A stretch of DNA of 7,618 bases from Spirochaetales bacterium (GCA_017475725.1 JAFVFA010000191.1:1-7618); one strand, 5' to 3'. Positions 1 through 6,826 are shown, counted from the first letter of the stretch. Translations and numbers: made by a program. The notes: a model not told the origin generated them from the letters alone.

Positions 1-8
1 GCAAGCTG

Positions 9-40
9 AAAAAGCAAAAAGCCCCGGAATCCGGGGCTTT
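9..40 (-). terminator. Intrinsic terminator of the transketolase operon
   Basis: Read on the minus strand, a perfect 10-bp stem (AAAGCCCCGG / CCGGGGCTTT, plus positions 18-27 and 31-40) with a 3-base loop is followed by a T-rich tail, TTTTTGCTTTTT (plus positions 9-20). It begins 17 bases after the stop codon of the transketolase C-terminal subunit. G+C-rich stem plus U-tract is the standard Rho-independent layout, so this is the likely end of the two-gene transketolase transcript. Confidence 0.9.
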
Positions 41-57
41 GATGCATCCTGAAGCGA

Positions 58-1002
58 TTATCTTCTCACAAGAGCCTCTGCCTTGGCGACCATGTCCTCT
101 GCCGTGAAGTGGAAGGCCTTCATCAGATAGTCGAGCTTTCCGACCTCTCCGAACCGCTCTCCGACACAGACGAAGTCCATCTTCGCCGGGTATGTGGTTG
201 CAAGGTGCGCTGCAACCGCCTCTCCCAGACCGCCAGCATAGCGTGCGTTCTCGCAGACCAGGACATGACCTGTCTCCTTGGAGACCTTGTCCAGGATCTC
301 CGTGTCCAGAGGCTTGATTGTGTGCATGTCAACCAGAGTTGCCTTGATGCCCTTCTTTGCAAGCATGTCTACAGCCTTGACAGCCTCGTTCACGATGACT
401 TCAGAGGTTGCGACGATTGCAAGATCCTGCCCCTCAGCAAGGACGTTTGCCTTTCCAAGCTTGACCTGACCTGGAGCATAGCGGTGTGTGGAACCCTTTC
501 TGCGGATTCTGGTGTATGAGCAGTGGCCTGTCTCGAATGCCTGCTGCGTGAGGTCGTAGCAGCTCTGAGTGTCTGAGGGATCAAGGACGATCAGCTCAGG
601 GATGAGTCTCATAAGGCCTACATCCTCGAACGGCATGTGCGTTCCGCCGTTGATCTGCGCTGTGACACCGGCATCCGTTCCGATGAGGTGAACGGTCTGT
701 CCGGCATAGTTGGCTGACAGGTAGAACTGGTCATATGCGCGACGGGATGAGAAGCATCCGAATGAATGTGCGTAAGGGACGAAACCCATGGAGGAGAGAC
801 CGGCGGCAACTCCGACCATGTTGGCCTCTGCGATTCCGACGTTGAAGAAACGGTCCGGGAACTCCTTCTTGAAAGGTACGCTGTTGATGCAACTTGAGAG
901 GTCAGCATCCAGGAAGACGACTTCCTTGTGCTCCTTCGCCAGATCGATGATGGCGGCCATCAATGCATCTCTCATATCGTTGATTGAAGATGTGTCTCTC
1001 AT
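58..1002 (-). CDS. Transketolase, C-terminal subunit
   Basis: This 314-residue protein is the second half of a split transketolase: the pyrimidine-binding domain (about residues 5-180) followed by the transketolase C-terminal domain (about 190-305). With the upstream subunit it should transfer two-carbon ketol units between sugar phosphates in the non-oxidative pentose phosphate pathway, in the cytosol. The motif FFNVGIAEANMVGVAAG carries the glutamate (E59) that activates thiamine diphosphate by contacting its aminopyrimidine ring. TDAGVTAQINGGTHMPFED (109-127) and YTRIRRKG (163-170) match the substrate-phosphate and His/Arg region of the family. The start is set by ATG at 1002-1000 with GGAGGT (plus 1008-1013) five bases upstream. 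The ATG overlaps the TGA of the N-terminal subunit as ATGA, so the two are probably translationally coupled. Length is normal for this split form. The sugar substrate could differ (two-subunit transketolases also act in minor pentose pathways), and sequence alone does not settle this. Confidence 0.93.
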   Translation of the reverse strand: MRDTSSINDMRDALMAAIIDLAKEHKEVVFLDADLSSCINSVPFKKEFPDRFFNVGIAEANMVGVAAGLSSMGFVPYAHSFGCFSSRRAYDQFYLSANYAGQTVHLIGTDAGVTAQINGGTHMPFEDVGLMRLIPELIVLDPSDTQSCYDLTQQAFETGHCSYTRIRRKGSTHRYAPGQVKLGKANVLAEGQDLAIVATSEVIVNEAVKAVDMLAKKGIKATLVDMHTIKPLDTEILDKVSKETGHVLVCENARYAGGLGEAVAAHLATTYPAKMDFVCVGERFGEVGKLDYLMKAFHFTAEDMVAKAEALVRR

Positions 1003-1832
1003 TTTGCACCTCCGTTAAGGACGCTGATTGCGTATTCTTCGTTCTCTTTGCTGATGGCCATGCTGTGGTTGGCCCTGATGCCCTCTCCCGGAGCGTAGCC
1101 CTTTGACTTGATGGTGTCCAGGATGATCATGCTCGGGCGGCACTTGACTGCCTTAGCGTTCTGGACGGCCTCATCGATGGCCTTGAAGTCATGTCCGTTG
1201 ATTCTCTGCACATGCCAGTTGAAACCGAGCCAACGGGTGTCGATGTTGTCCATGTTGATGATCTCTGAGGTGTAGCCGTCAAGCTGCTGGCGGTTGAAGT
1301 CCGTGAAGGCGATCAGGTTGCCGAGCTTCTGTGATGAGGCGAACTCTGCAGCCTCCCAGATCTGACCTTCCTGGCTCTCGCCGTCACCGATCATGACATA
1401 TGTGAATGAGCTCTCGCCCTTGAGTCTCTGTCCAAGTGCTATTCCGACTGCAGCGCTGAAGCCCTGTCCGAGGGAACCTGTGGTGAAGTCGACGCCTGGA
1501 GTCTTCTTCATGTCGCAGTGGCTTGGGAGGTTCGTTCCACCCTGATTGAGGGTCATGAGCCACTCCTTCGGGAAATAGCCCTTCTCTGCAAGCGTTGCGT
1601 AGACGGATGGACCGGCATGGCCCTTCGAGCAAACGAATCTGTCTCTTCCCTCCATCTTGGGATTGGAAGGGTCGATGTTCATCTCGTGGTAGTAGAGATA
1701 AGTGAGCACTTCAACTATGGACATGGCGCCGCCGATGTGCCCATTTCCGAGGTGCGCGATTTCATGGATTGTTGAAATCCTAATGTCTGTAGCTTTCGCA
1801 GTCAAAGACTCGATGGTCTGTGTATCAAGCAT
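999..1832 (-). CDS. Transketolase, N-terminal subunit
   Basis: This 277-residue protein is the thiamine-diphosphate (pyrophosphate/Mg-binding) half of a split transketolase. Visible family motifs are GNGHIGGAMS (residues 29-38), SKGHAG (69-74, contacting cofactor/substrate), TTGSLGQG (117-124), and the ThDP motif starting GDGE at 149-152 and ending DFN at 178-180, which holds the Mg and diphosphate. A GHDF motif (213-216) and a region around KSKGYAPGEG (242-251) also fit. The frame stays open 20 codons further upstream to an ATG at 1892, but I place the start at 1832. An AGAGGA ribosome site lies six bases before it, homology begins just after it, and the predicted promoter -10/-35 (plus 1864-1892) lies over the extra codons. 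It is the first gene of the operon and overlaps the C-terminal subunit by four bases. The two halves total 591 residues, somewhat shorter than typical single-chain transketolases (about 660). Confidence 0.92.
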   Translation of the reverse strand: MLDTQTIESLTAKATDIRISTIHEIAHLGNGHIGGAMSIVEVLTYLYYHEMNIDPSNPKMEGRDRFVCSKGHAGPSVYATLAEKGYFPKEWLMTLNQGGTNLPSHCDMKKTPGVDFTTGSLGQGFSAAVGIALGQRLKGESSFTYVMIGDGESQEGQIWEAAEFASSQKLGNLIAFTDFNRQQLDGYTSEIINMDNIDTRWLGFNWHVQRINGHDFKAIDEAVQNAKAVKCRPSMIILDTIKSKGYAPGEGIRANHSMAISKENEEYAISVLNGGAK

Positions 1833-1838
1833 CAGTGT

Positions 1839-1844
1839 TCCTCT
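1839..1844 (-). promoter_or_regulatory. Ribosome binding site deciding the transketolase N-subunit start
   Basis: AGAGGA on the minus strand lies six bases upstream of the ATG at 1832-1830. The in-frame ATG further upstream at 1892 sits inside the predicted promoter, so this site supports the shorter, 277-residue product. Confidence 0.7.
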
Positions 1845-1863
1845 CAAAATAAGATATGCGACT

Positions 1864-1892
1864 ATGATATCATTCTGCAACAATACTTTCAA
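1864..1892 (-). promoter_or_regulatory. Sigma-70-type promoter of the transketolase operon
   Basis: On the minus strand TTGAAA (plus 1887-1892) is separated by exactly 17 bases from TATCAT (plus 1864-1869). Each hexamer matches the consensus at five of six bases. Transcription would begin near 1857, giving a leader of about 25 bases to the ATG at 1832. The -10 is contained in a perfect 10-bp palindrome, ATGATATCAT (1864-1873), which could be coincidental or an operator half-site. Confidence 0.65.
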
Positions 1893-1937
1893 TCAAATCT
1901 TTCATCAGGTAAATAATAGCCCCACACCGGAGCGTTC

Positions 1938-1966
1938 TTGTGCTGAACAGGGCAATTGCATATAAT
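1938..1966 (+). promoter_or_regulatory. Promoter of proS
   Basis: A perfect -10 hexamer TATAAT (1961-1966) is preceded by 17 bases and a weak -35 TTGTGC (1938-1943). A TG at 1957-1958 is one base off the extended -10 position. Transcription would start near 1973, about 27 bases before the proS ATG. This promoter and the transketolase promoter are arranged back to back with their -35 ends roughly 45 bases apart. Confidence 0.6.
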
Positions 1967-1988
1967 CGATGCAGTAAAACAAAAACAT

Positions 1989-1993
1989 GGAGA
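1989..1993 (+). promoter_or_regulatory. Ribosome binding site of proS
   Basis: GGAGA lies six bases before the ATG at 2000. It decides against the in-frame ATG at 1940, which falls in the promoter region and would add 20 residues with no resemblance to the family N-terminus. Confidence 0.7.
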
Positions 1994-1999
1994 TTCAAC

Positions 2000-3721
2000 A
2001 TGAGACAGAGCAGACTGTTTTCAAAGACCCTCCGCGAAGCGCCCAACGGAGCTGACTGCAAGGGTTACGAGTATCTTCTCAGAGCAGGATATATTGACCA
2101 GCTGGCCACCGGCATCTTCTCCCTCCTCCCTCTAGGATTCAGATCGATCCAGAAGATCTCTACCATCGTCCGCCAGGAGATGGACGCCCTTGGGGCCCAG
2201 GAGATCCTGATGCCGGTCGTGAACCCGGGAGACATCTGGAAGGAGACCGGAAGGTTCTACAGCATCGACAAGGAGATGAGCCGCTTCAAGGACCGCAACG
2301 ACAGGGACATGGTCCTTGCCATGACGCACGAGGAGTGCGCAACGGACCTCGGAAGGAACGTGATAGACTCCTACAAGAGACTGCCGCTTCTTGTCTACCA
2401 GCTCCAGACCAAGTGGCGTGACGACCCGAGACCAAGGGCCGGCCTGATCCGTGTCAGAGAGTTCACAATGAAGGACAGCTACAGCTTCGACAAGGACCAG
2501 GAAGGGCTCGAGAAGGTCTACAAGGCCCACTACGACGCCTATTTCAGGATCTACGGCAGATGCGGTCTCCCCGTCATAGCAGTCGGATCCGACAGCGGAA
2601 TGATGGGCGGAAAGGTCGCCCACGAGTACATGTACCTCTCACCTATCGGAGAGGACACGATCATCACATGCCCGGATTGCGGCTACACGGCGAACAGACA
2701 GGTCGCAAGGTTCCAGAAGGACTACTACGCAGAGGAGCCCAAGGCCAAGGAGATGGTCGCAACCCCGAACTCCAAGACAATCGAGGATCTCTGCGCCCTT
2801 CTCGGAATCCCTGCACGCAAGACGGCGAAGGCCCTGTTCATGGTCGGGACCTTCATCAATGACCAGACAGGAGAGGAAGAGGACAGGCTTGTGGTCGGAA
2901 TCGTCCGCGGAGACATGGACATAGAGGAGAACAAGCTTCAGAACGCAGCCAAGGCCAACAGCCTGAGACCTGCCCATGAAGAGGAGATCGCAGCTGCAGG
3001 CATGGTTCCGGGATATGGTTCACCGATTGGATGCAAGGAAGGCACAATAGTCATAGTGGACGACTCCGTGGCCAAGTCAAACAACCTTGTGGCAGGTGCC
3101 AACAAGGAAGGCTTCCACTACATCAACACCAACTTCGGCGTTGACTACAACGGAACCGTTGCGGACATCGCAAGCGCAGCTGACGGATACCGCTGCCCGA
3201 CCTGCGGAAAGCCGCTCTCAGCATCAAAGGGAGTCGAGGTCGGAAACATCTTCCAGCTCGGCACCAGATACTCCGAGGCGATGAACTGCTACTACCAGGA
3301 TGAGAACGGACAGCGCAAGCCTGTCATAATGGGAAGCTACGGAATCGGAATCGGAAGGCTTCTTGCCTGTCTCTGCGAGGAGTACAACGACGACAACGGC
3401 CTCAAGCTCCCGATTGCAGTGGCCCCGTTCCAGGTCCATTTCATCAGCCTGATCAAGGACACCGAGGTCTCGGAGAGGATCTACAACGAACTCGAGGCCG
3501 CCGGAATCGAGGTCCTGTACGACGACAGGAAGGAGAGCGCCGGAGTCAAGTTCGCAGATGCGGATCTCATAGGAATCCCTATCAGAATCACTCTTGGAAA
3601 CAGAAGCTACAAGGAAGGGAAGTGCGAAGTCAAGCTCCGCGCCAACGAGGACGAGGTCATGAGCTTCGATCTTGACAACCTTGCATCTGAGGTAAAGGCC
3701 CTCATTGCAAAGCTCAGTTGA
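2000..3721 (+). CDS. proS: Prolyl-tRNA synthetase, bacterial type with editing domain
   Basis: This cytosolic class II aminoacyl-tRNA synthetase charges tRNA-Pro with proline using ATP. At 573 residues it has the length of the E. coli-type enzyme. In order: N-terminal catalytic part starting MRQSRLFSKTLREAP; motif 1 near GAQEILMPVVNPGDIW (65-80); the TXE-type proline loop THEE (109-112); motif 2 RDDPRPRAGLIRVREF (140-155); an inserted YbaK-like editing domain of about residues 225-405 that removes mischarged alanine, with a lysine in TAKALF (K277) at the position of the known E. coli editing lysine; motif 3 GSYGIGIGRLLA (445-456); and a C-terminal anticodon-binding domain (about 472-573). CxxC pairs flank the insertion (CPDC at 224-227, CPTC at 399-402) and could bind zinc; similar pairs occur in other bacterial ProRS. 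It is a single-gene transcript, divergent from the transketolase operon. I see no T-box leader; the 5' leader is too short for one. Confidence 0.97.
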   Translation: MRQSRLFSKTLREAPNGADCKGYEYLLRAGYIDQLATGIFSLLPLGFRSIQKISTIVRQEMDALGAQEILMPVVNPGDIWKETGRFYSIDKEMSRFKDRNDRDMVLAMTHEECATDLGRNVIDSYKRLPLLVYQLQTKWRDDPRPRAGLIRVREFTMKDSYSFDKDQEGLEKVYKAHYDAYFRIYGRCGLPVIAVGSDSGMMGGKVAHEYMYLSPIGEDTIITCPDCGYTANRQVARFQKDYYAEEPKAKEMVATPNSKTIEDLCALLGIPARKTAKALFMVGTFINDQTGEEEDRLVVGIVRGDMDIEENKLQNAAKANSLRPAHEEEIAAAGMVPGYGSPIGCKEGTIVIVDDSVAKSNNLVAGANKEGFHYINTNFGVDYNGTVADIASAADGYRCPTCGKPLSASKGVEVGNIFQLGTRYSEAMNCYYQDENGQRKPVIMGSYGIGIGRLLACLCEEYNDDNGLKLPIAVAPFQVHFISLIKDTEVSERIYNELEAAGIEVLYDDRKESAGVKFADADLIGIPIRITLGNRSYKEGKCEVKLRANEDEVMSFDLDNLASEVKALIAKLS

Positions 3722-3733
3722 GAGGGGCTGAAA

Positions 3734-3752
3734 CGGCAACCGCCGCCAAGCG
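3734..3752 (+). repeat. 3'-UTR motif CGGCAAC/CCAAGCG, copy after proS
   Basis: CGGCAAC (3734-3740), five bases (CGCCG), then CCAAGCG (3746-3752), beginning 12 bases past the proS stop. In this copy CGGC and GCCG (3742-3745 region) could form a small hairpin. The matching copy follows the ankyrin gene. Confidence 0.35.
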
Positions 3753-3782
3753 CACAGGAGCTTTGATCACATATCACAAGTG

Positions 3783-3810
3783 GAGCCGGGTCACCCCGGC
3801 TCTATCTTTC
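3783..3810 (+). terminator. Terminator after proS, possibly bidirectional
   Basis: A perfect 8-bp stem, GAGCCGGG (3783-3790) and CCCGGCTC (3795-3802), with loop TCAC is followed on the plus strand by a T-rich stretch, TATCTTTCT. It lies about 60 bases after the proS stop and about 45 bases beyond the stop of the convergent diguanylate cyclase gene. On the minus strand the loop reads GUGA, a stable GNRA tetraloop, but the U-tract on that side is poor. I favour plus-strand termination, with possible weaker use in both directions. Confidence 0.7.
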
Positions 3811-3846
3811 TGCGCTTTTGATTTGGATTGTCATGCAGAACTTTGC

Positions 3847-5562
3847 TCAGTCAAGTCTTGGGTCATCGACGGCTCTGGAACCAAGCCGCTCCCTGTCCTT
3901 CATCTTCTGCTTGTACATCTCGGCATCGGCCATCTTGATTATGTCCCAGACCGCCTTTTCGTTGTGCGACGGCACGTAGTCCGCATAGCAGCCGCTGGAG
4001 CAGGAGAGCTTGTACTCGGTGCCTGTGTTCGACCCGTCGATCCCTATCATCAGGCGACGCATCATGGCGCCCATGTCGACCTCAACGTCACTGAACAGGA
4101 CGTAGAACTCGTCTCCGCCGCTCCTGAACGGGACGCCTCTGTTCTCGAAGCACTCCTTCAGACAGCTCGAGAAGTCCCTGAGCATCTGGTCGCCGACGTC
4201 GTGACCGTATGTGTCGTTCGTCTTCTTCAGCCCGTTCAGGTCGCAGACAATGCACCCGACCCTGTAGAAGGGAGAGGACGACCTTGAGGCGAGCTCGGAG
4301 ATGTATGCCTCCAGCCCTCTTCTGTTGCCCAGTCCGGTGAGGGTGTCCGTCTTGGCCATGGCCAGATAGTCTCCGGCCTTGCGTCCCTCAGCCACCAGGT
4401 TCATGAGATAGAAGATGAAGGAGACGCTCTGTATCAGAGCAAAGAGAACAAGGCTGAGAAGCATCAGCACCGATATGTTCGTCACCCTTCCCCTGTAGGC
4501 GTCGTAGGTCTGGAAGACCCCTCCTGTCATGAGGATCAGAGAACCGAAGAACATGGCATGGGTTCTGGCGGTGGTCTTGCCGAATCTGTACTCCCTCACC
4601 GCCTGTACAAGCGTTGTGACAAGGCAGATGCCGCAGATCACGGCAGTCGATATGTATGACTCCACAAGACTGACGACCTTTGCGAGAACAAGGCTGTTCA
4701 CAATCACCATGTTCAGGAAGGACAGCCCAATCAGCAATATGTTGAGACGCTTGTTCTGGGTGAAGTAATGGTAGATGTAGATCATGTAGAAGGTCGGGAA
4801 CAGGAGGAAGGCCTCGTTTGCCACAACGCAGAGAAGCCCCGGATTTATGCCCAGATGGGCAAGGACCTTTATGTTGGATATCACCCAGACCGTCGCGATT
4901 GACATGAATCCCATGAAGTAGTTGTAGGACGCCGGGATTGTGTACTTCTTCCTTCCCAGAATGGCGAACAGGACTATCAGAAGCACAAGGACGAACGACA
5001 GGACGGCGAACACCACCCCCGGCAGGGAATCGTTGTAGTCACGCCTTGCAACGTCGTAGCCGCTTCCGAAGTAGAAGGGGTTCACTGTCACTCCAAGATA
5101 GGACCAGAGCCTGACCGTCACCTCGGAGGCCTCTCCCGGAAGCACGTCCAGGACAGCGTTCACGCTGAAGAGCCCCGGGAGAATCCTGTTCCTGACGTTC
5201 TCCTCGCTGCTGTAGGAGTAGATCAGAGCCCCATCCTGATAGACCTCAACGGCACAGTAGCTCGAGAAGAAGCTCAAGGTGTCCCTGATGAACTCGTTCT
5301 GGTCAAAGACGAATATTCTGCTGAGGACAAGGCTCTCCACGCCGAGGTTTCTGCCGAAATCATTGAACTCGGTCAGAGTACCGTCATCGTTCAGCATTGA
5401 CCAGCCGTCATTGGCGGGGACAAGGGAGGACTCGTTCTCCCTGAAGCCCGCGCTCTTAAGGTCCGAGTTGAACAGAAGAACCACAACCAGCGCGAACAGG
5501 GCTGCGACAATGAGGATTATGTTAAGAATGTGGAACCAGACGTTCTTTCCTTCGCTACCCAT
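3847..5562 (-). CDS. Membrane diguanylate cyclase with 7TM sensor region (GGDEF)
   Basis: This 571-residue protein should make cyclic di-GMP from two GTP at the inner face of the cytoplasmic membrane in response to an envelope signal. Visible order: an N-terminal membrane helix (about 11-31); an extracytoplasmic, beta-rich region (about 32-180) with VEVYQDGALIYSY typical of ligand-binding sandwich domains; seven hydrophobic helices (about 182-203, 213-232, 242-264, 272-297, 302-322, 335-352, 365-388); a short linker; and a GGDEF domain (about 405-555). The layout resembles 7TMR-DISM receptors. Catalytic features look intact: DTLTGLGNRRG (406-416), DLNGLKKTND (441-450) and SGGDEF (481-486). 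The RxxD inhibitory site expected just before GGDEF is absent (ENRG instead), so product feedback is probably missing. The start ATG at 5562 has a modest GGTGGA site ten bases upstream. It lies 17 bases after adenosine deaminase, so it is probably the second gene of that operon. The signal sensed is unknown. Confidence 0.9.
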   Translation of the reverse strand: MGSEGKNVWFHILNIILIVAALFALVVVLLFNSDLKSAGFRENESSLVPANDGWSMLNDDGTLTEFNDFGRNLGVESLVLSRIFVFDQNEFIRDTLSFFSSYCAVEVYQDGALIYSYSSEENVRNRILPGLFSVNAVLDVLPGEASEVTVRLWSYLGVTVNPFYFGSGYDVARRDYNDSLPGVVFAVLSFVLVLLIVLFAILGRKKYTIPASYNYFMGFMSIATVWVISNIKVLAHLGINPGLLCVVANEAFLLFPTFYMIYIYHYFTQNKRLNILLIGLSFLNMVIVNSLVLAKVVSLVESYISTAVICGICLVTTLVQAVREYRFGKTTARTHAMFFGSLILMTGGVFQTYDAYRGRVTNISVLMLLSLVLFALIQSVSFIFYLMNLVAEGRKAGDYLAMAKTDTLTGLGNRRGLEAYISELASRSSSPFYRVGCIVCDLNGLKKTNDTYGHDVGDQMLRDFSSCLKECFENRGVPFRSGGDEFYVLFSDVEVDMGAMMRRLMIGIDGSNTGTEYKLSCSSGCYADYVPSHNEKAVWDIIKMADAEMYKQKMKDRERLGSRAVDDPRLD

Positions 5563-5579
5563 CTATCAAGTTTCCACCA

Positions 5580-6653
5580 TCACTGCTCCCTGCGGAGATC
5601 AGCGAACTGCCTTTTGATTACATCATATATGATTGCAAGCTTTTCGTCATGATGTATGAACGCACTCTTCATGGCGTTCACGCTGATTTTCTCCAGATCA
5701 TCCAGGGAAAGGCCGAATGTGTCGGCGGCAATGGACATCTCCTTGGTCAGGTCGGTGTCGCTCATCAGACGGTTGTCGGTGCAGAGCATGACCCTGAAGT
5801 GGTTCTTCAGGAAAACCACGAACGGATGGCTCCCGTAGGTGGCCGCGGCACCTGTGCCGATGTTGCTGGTCAGACACATCTCCAGAGGGATCCTTCTGTC
5901 CTGCACAAAGTGGGCCAGATCCCCCATCTGCTCTATCTTCAAGCCATCAAGCGTCATGTCGTCCACAAGTCTTGTACCATGCCCCACCCTATGGGCTCCG
6001 CAGATCTGCAGAGCCTGCCAGATGGAGTCCAGGCCAAAGGCCTCTCCGGCATGTATTGTGATGTTGAAGTTCTTGTTCCTTATGTACTGGAAGGCCTCCA
6101 GATGGGTCTTAGGGGGATTCCCCTTCTCGTCCCCGGCCAGGTCGAAGCCCACCACGCCGCGATCCCTGTAGGCCACGGCCAGCTTCGCTATCTCAAGGCT
6201 GATGTTCGGGCTCTGGCTGCGCATTGCACAGAGGATCACGCCGAAATGGATCCCAGTCTCTCGCCTGCCCTGCTCCATGCCTGAAAGCACCGCCCTGACC
6301 ACGCTGTCCATGGAGAGACCCTGCGAGGTATGCAGAATCGGGGAGAACCTGATCTCACCGTAGACTATGTTCTGCTCCCTCCAGTCAAGCATCGCCTCAT
6401 AGGCGACACGTCTCAGCGCCTCCTCCGTCTGCATGACAGAGGTGGTCACCGCGAATGTCTCAAGATAGAGTGGAAGGCTCTTGAGCTTGCATCCCTTCAC
6501 AAACCATTCCCTGAGCGCGACGGGGTCCTCGGAAGGGATCGCCACACCATACTTTCTTGCTAGGTCTATGACCGTCTGCGGCCTGAGCCCCCCATCAAGA
6601 TGGTCGTGGAGCTCCACTTTGGGTATTCTCCTGATGATGTCGTTTGAAATCAT
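5580..6653 (-). CDS. add: Adenosine deaminase
   Basis: This 357-residue cytosolic metalloenzyme of the amidohydrolase superfamily converts adenosine or deoxyadenosine to inosine or deoxyinosine plus ammonia, in purine salvage. The zinc and catalytic set is visible: HDH near the N-terminus (H16, H18, in KVELHDHLDGG), HAGE (H201 as ligand, E204 as the catalytic acid), VGHG (H225 as the catalytic histidine), and TDN with D293 as the last zinc ligand. SLPLYLETF (59-67) and GFDLAGDE (169-176) are further family signatures. Length is normal for the family. Where many adenosine deaminases have Asp-Asp, this protein has D293-N294, in TDNRLMS; I recall the same string in some actinobacterial enzymes. 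A related substrate such as a modified adenosine therefore cannot be excluded. Start: ATG at 6653 with GGGAG (plus 6659-6663) five bases upstream. It is the first gene of a probable two-gene operon with the GGDEF protein. Confidence 0.93.
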   Translation of the reverse strand: MISNDIIRRIPKVELHDHLDGGLRPQTVIDLARKYGVAIPSEDPVALREWFVKGCKLKSLPLYLETFAVTTSVMQTEEALRRVAYEAMLDWREQNIVYGEIRFSPILHTSQGLSMDSVVRAVLSGMEQGRRETGIHFGVILCAMRSQSPNISLEIAKLAVAYRDRGVVGFDLAGDEKGNPPKTHLEAFQYIRNKNFNITIHAGEAFGLDSIWQALQICGAHRVGHGTRLVDDMTLDGLKIEQMGDLAHFVQDRRIPLEMCLTSNIGTGAAATYGSHPFVVFLKNHFRVMLCTDNRLMSDTDLTKEMSIAADTFGLSLDDLEKISVNAMKSAFIHHDEKLAIIYDVIKRQFADLRREQ

Positions 6654-6704
6654 GTCTGCTCCCTGGCCCTTTCAAGCGCGCTGCACTAAGGACGATTTTC
6701 TGCC

Positions 6705-6710
6705 ATTATA
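6705..6710 (-). promoter_or_regulatory. -10 box of the adenosine deaminase operon promoter
   Basis: The minus strand reads a perfect TATAAT here, which would start transcription near 6698 and give a leader of about 45 bases. The -35 region at the right spacing (TTTATT, plus 6728-6733) is poor, at three of six matches. The box is part of the palindrome ATTATAAT, so a TATAAT also exists on the plus strand (6707-6712), but there it lacks a -35 and sits far from the next gene. Confidence 0.5.
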
Positions 6711-6765
6711 ATACACTAGAGAGAACAAATAAAGATTTTTTGTCCAAATGGAAACAGACTGAATC

Positions 6766-6794
6766 TTTACACATTGCCGTTTTTCTGAAATAAT
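6766..6794 (+). promoter_or_regulatory. Promoter of the ankyrin-repeat gene
   Basis: TTTACA (6766-6771) and AATAAT (6789-6794) are spaced by exactly 17 bases, and each matches the sigma-70 consensus at five of six positions. Transcription would begin near 6801, about 39 bases before the ATG at 6840. The surrounding DNA is markedly AT-rich compared with the genes on either side. Confidence 0.6.
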
Positions 6795-6826
6795 TAAGCT
6801 AAATATTTTACTTTGCAAAAAGAAAT

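Noticed and set aside
1892..1940. Upstream in-frame ATGs that would extend the transketolase N-subunit and proS by 20 residues each
   Set aside because: Both fall within predicted -35/-10 regions, lack ribosome sites and precede the conserved N-termini; the shorter starts at 1832 and 2000 fit better.
1833..1999. T-box, riboswitch or attenuator upstream of proS
   Set aside because: Predicted leader lengths on both sides are only about 25 bases, and no T-box AGGGTGG-type element or large structured region is visible.
2132..2623. 163-codon and similar minus-strand frames (also 3224-3739) opposite proS
   Set aside because: They are antisense to strongly conserved synthetase motifs; Asp/Val/Leu-rich translations typical of shadow frames.
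3718..4287. A 189-codon open frame on the plus strand running from the end of proS into the GGDEF gene
   Set aside because: It starts inside the proS stop region, passes through the terminator hairpin and is antisense to the GGDEF domain, with low-complexity His/Val/Leu-rich translation.
5649..6284. A 211-codon open frame on the plus strand opposite adenosine deaminase
   Set aside because: It lies wholly antisense to a gene with clear catalytic motifs, has no convincing ribosome site and its translation resembles no family; it is a by-product of codon bias.
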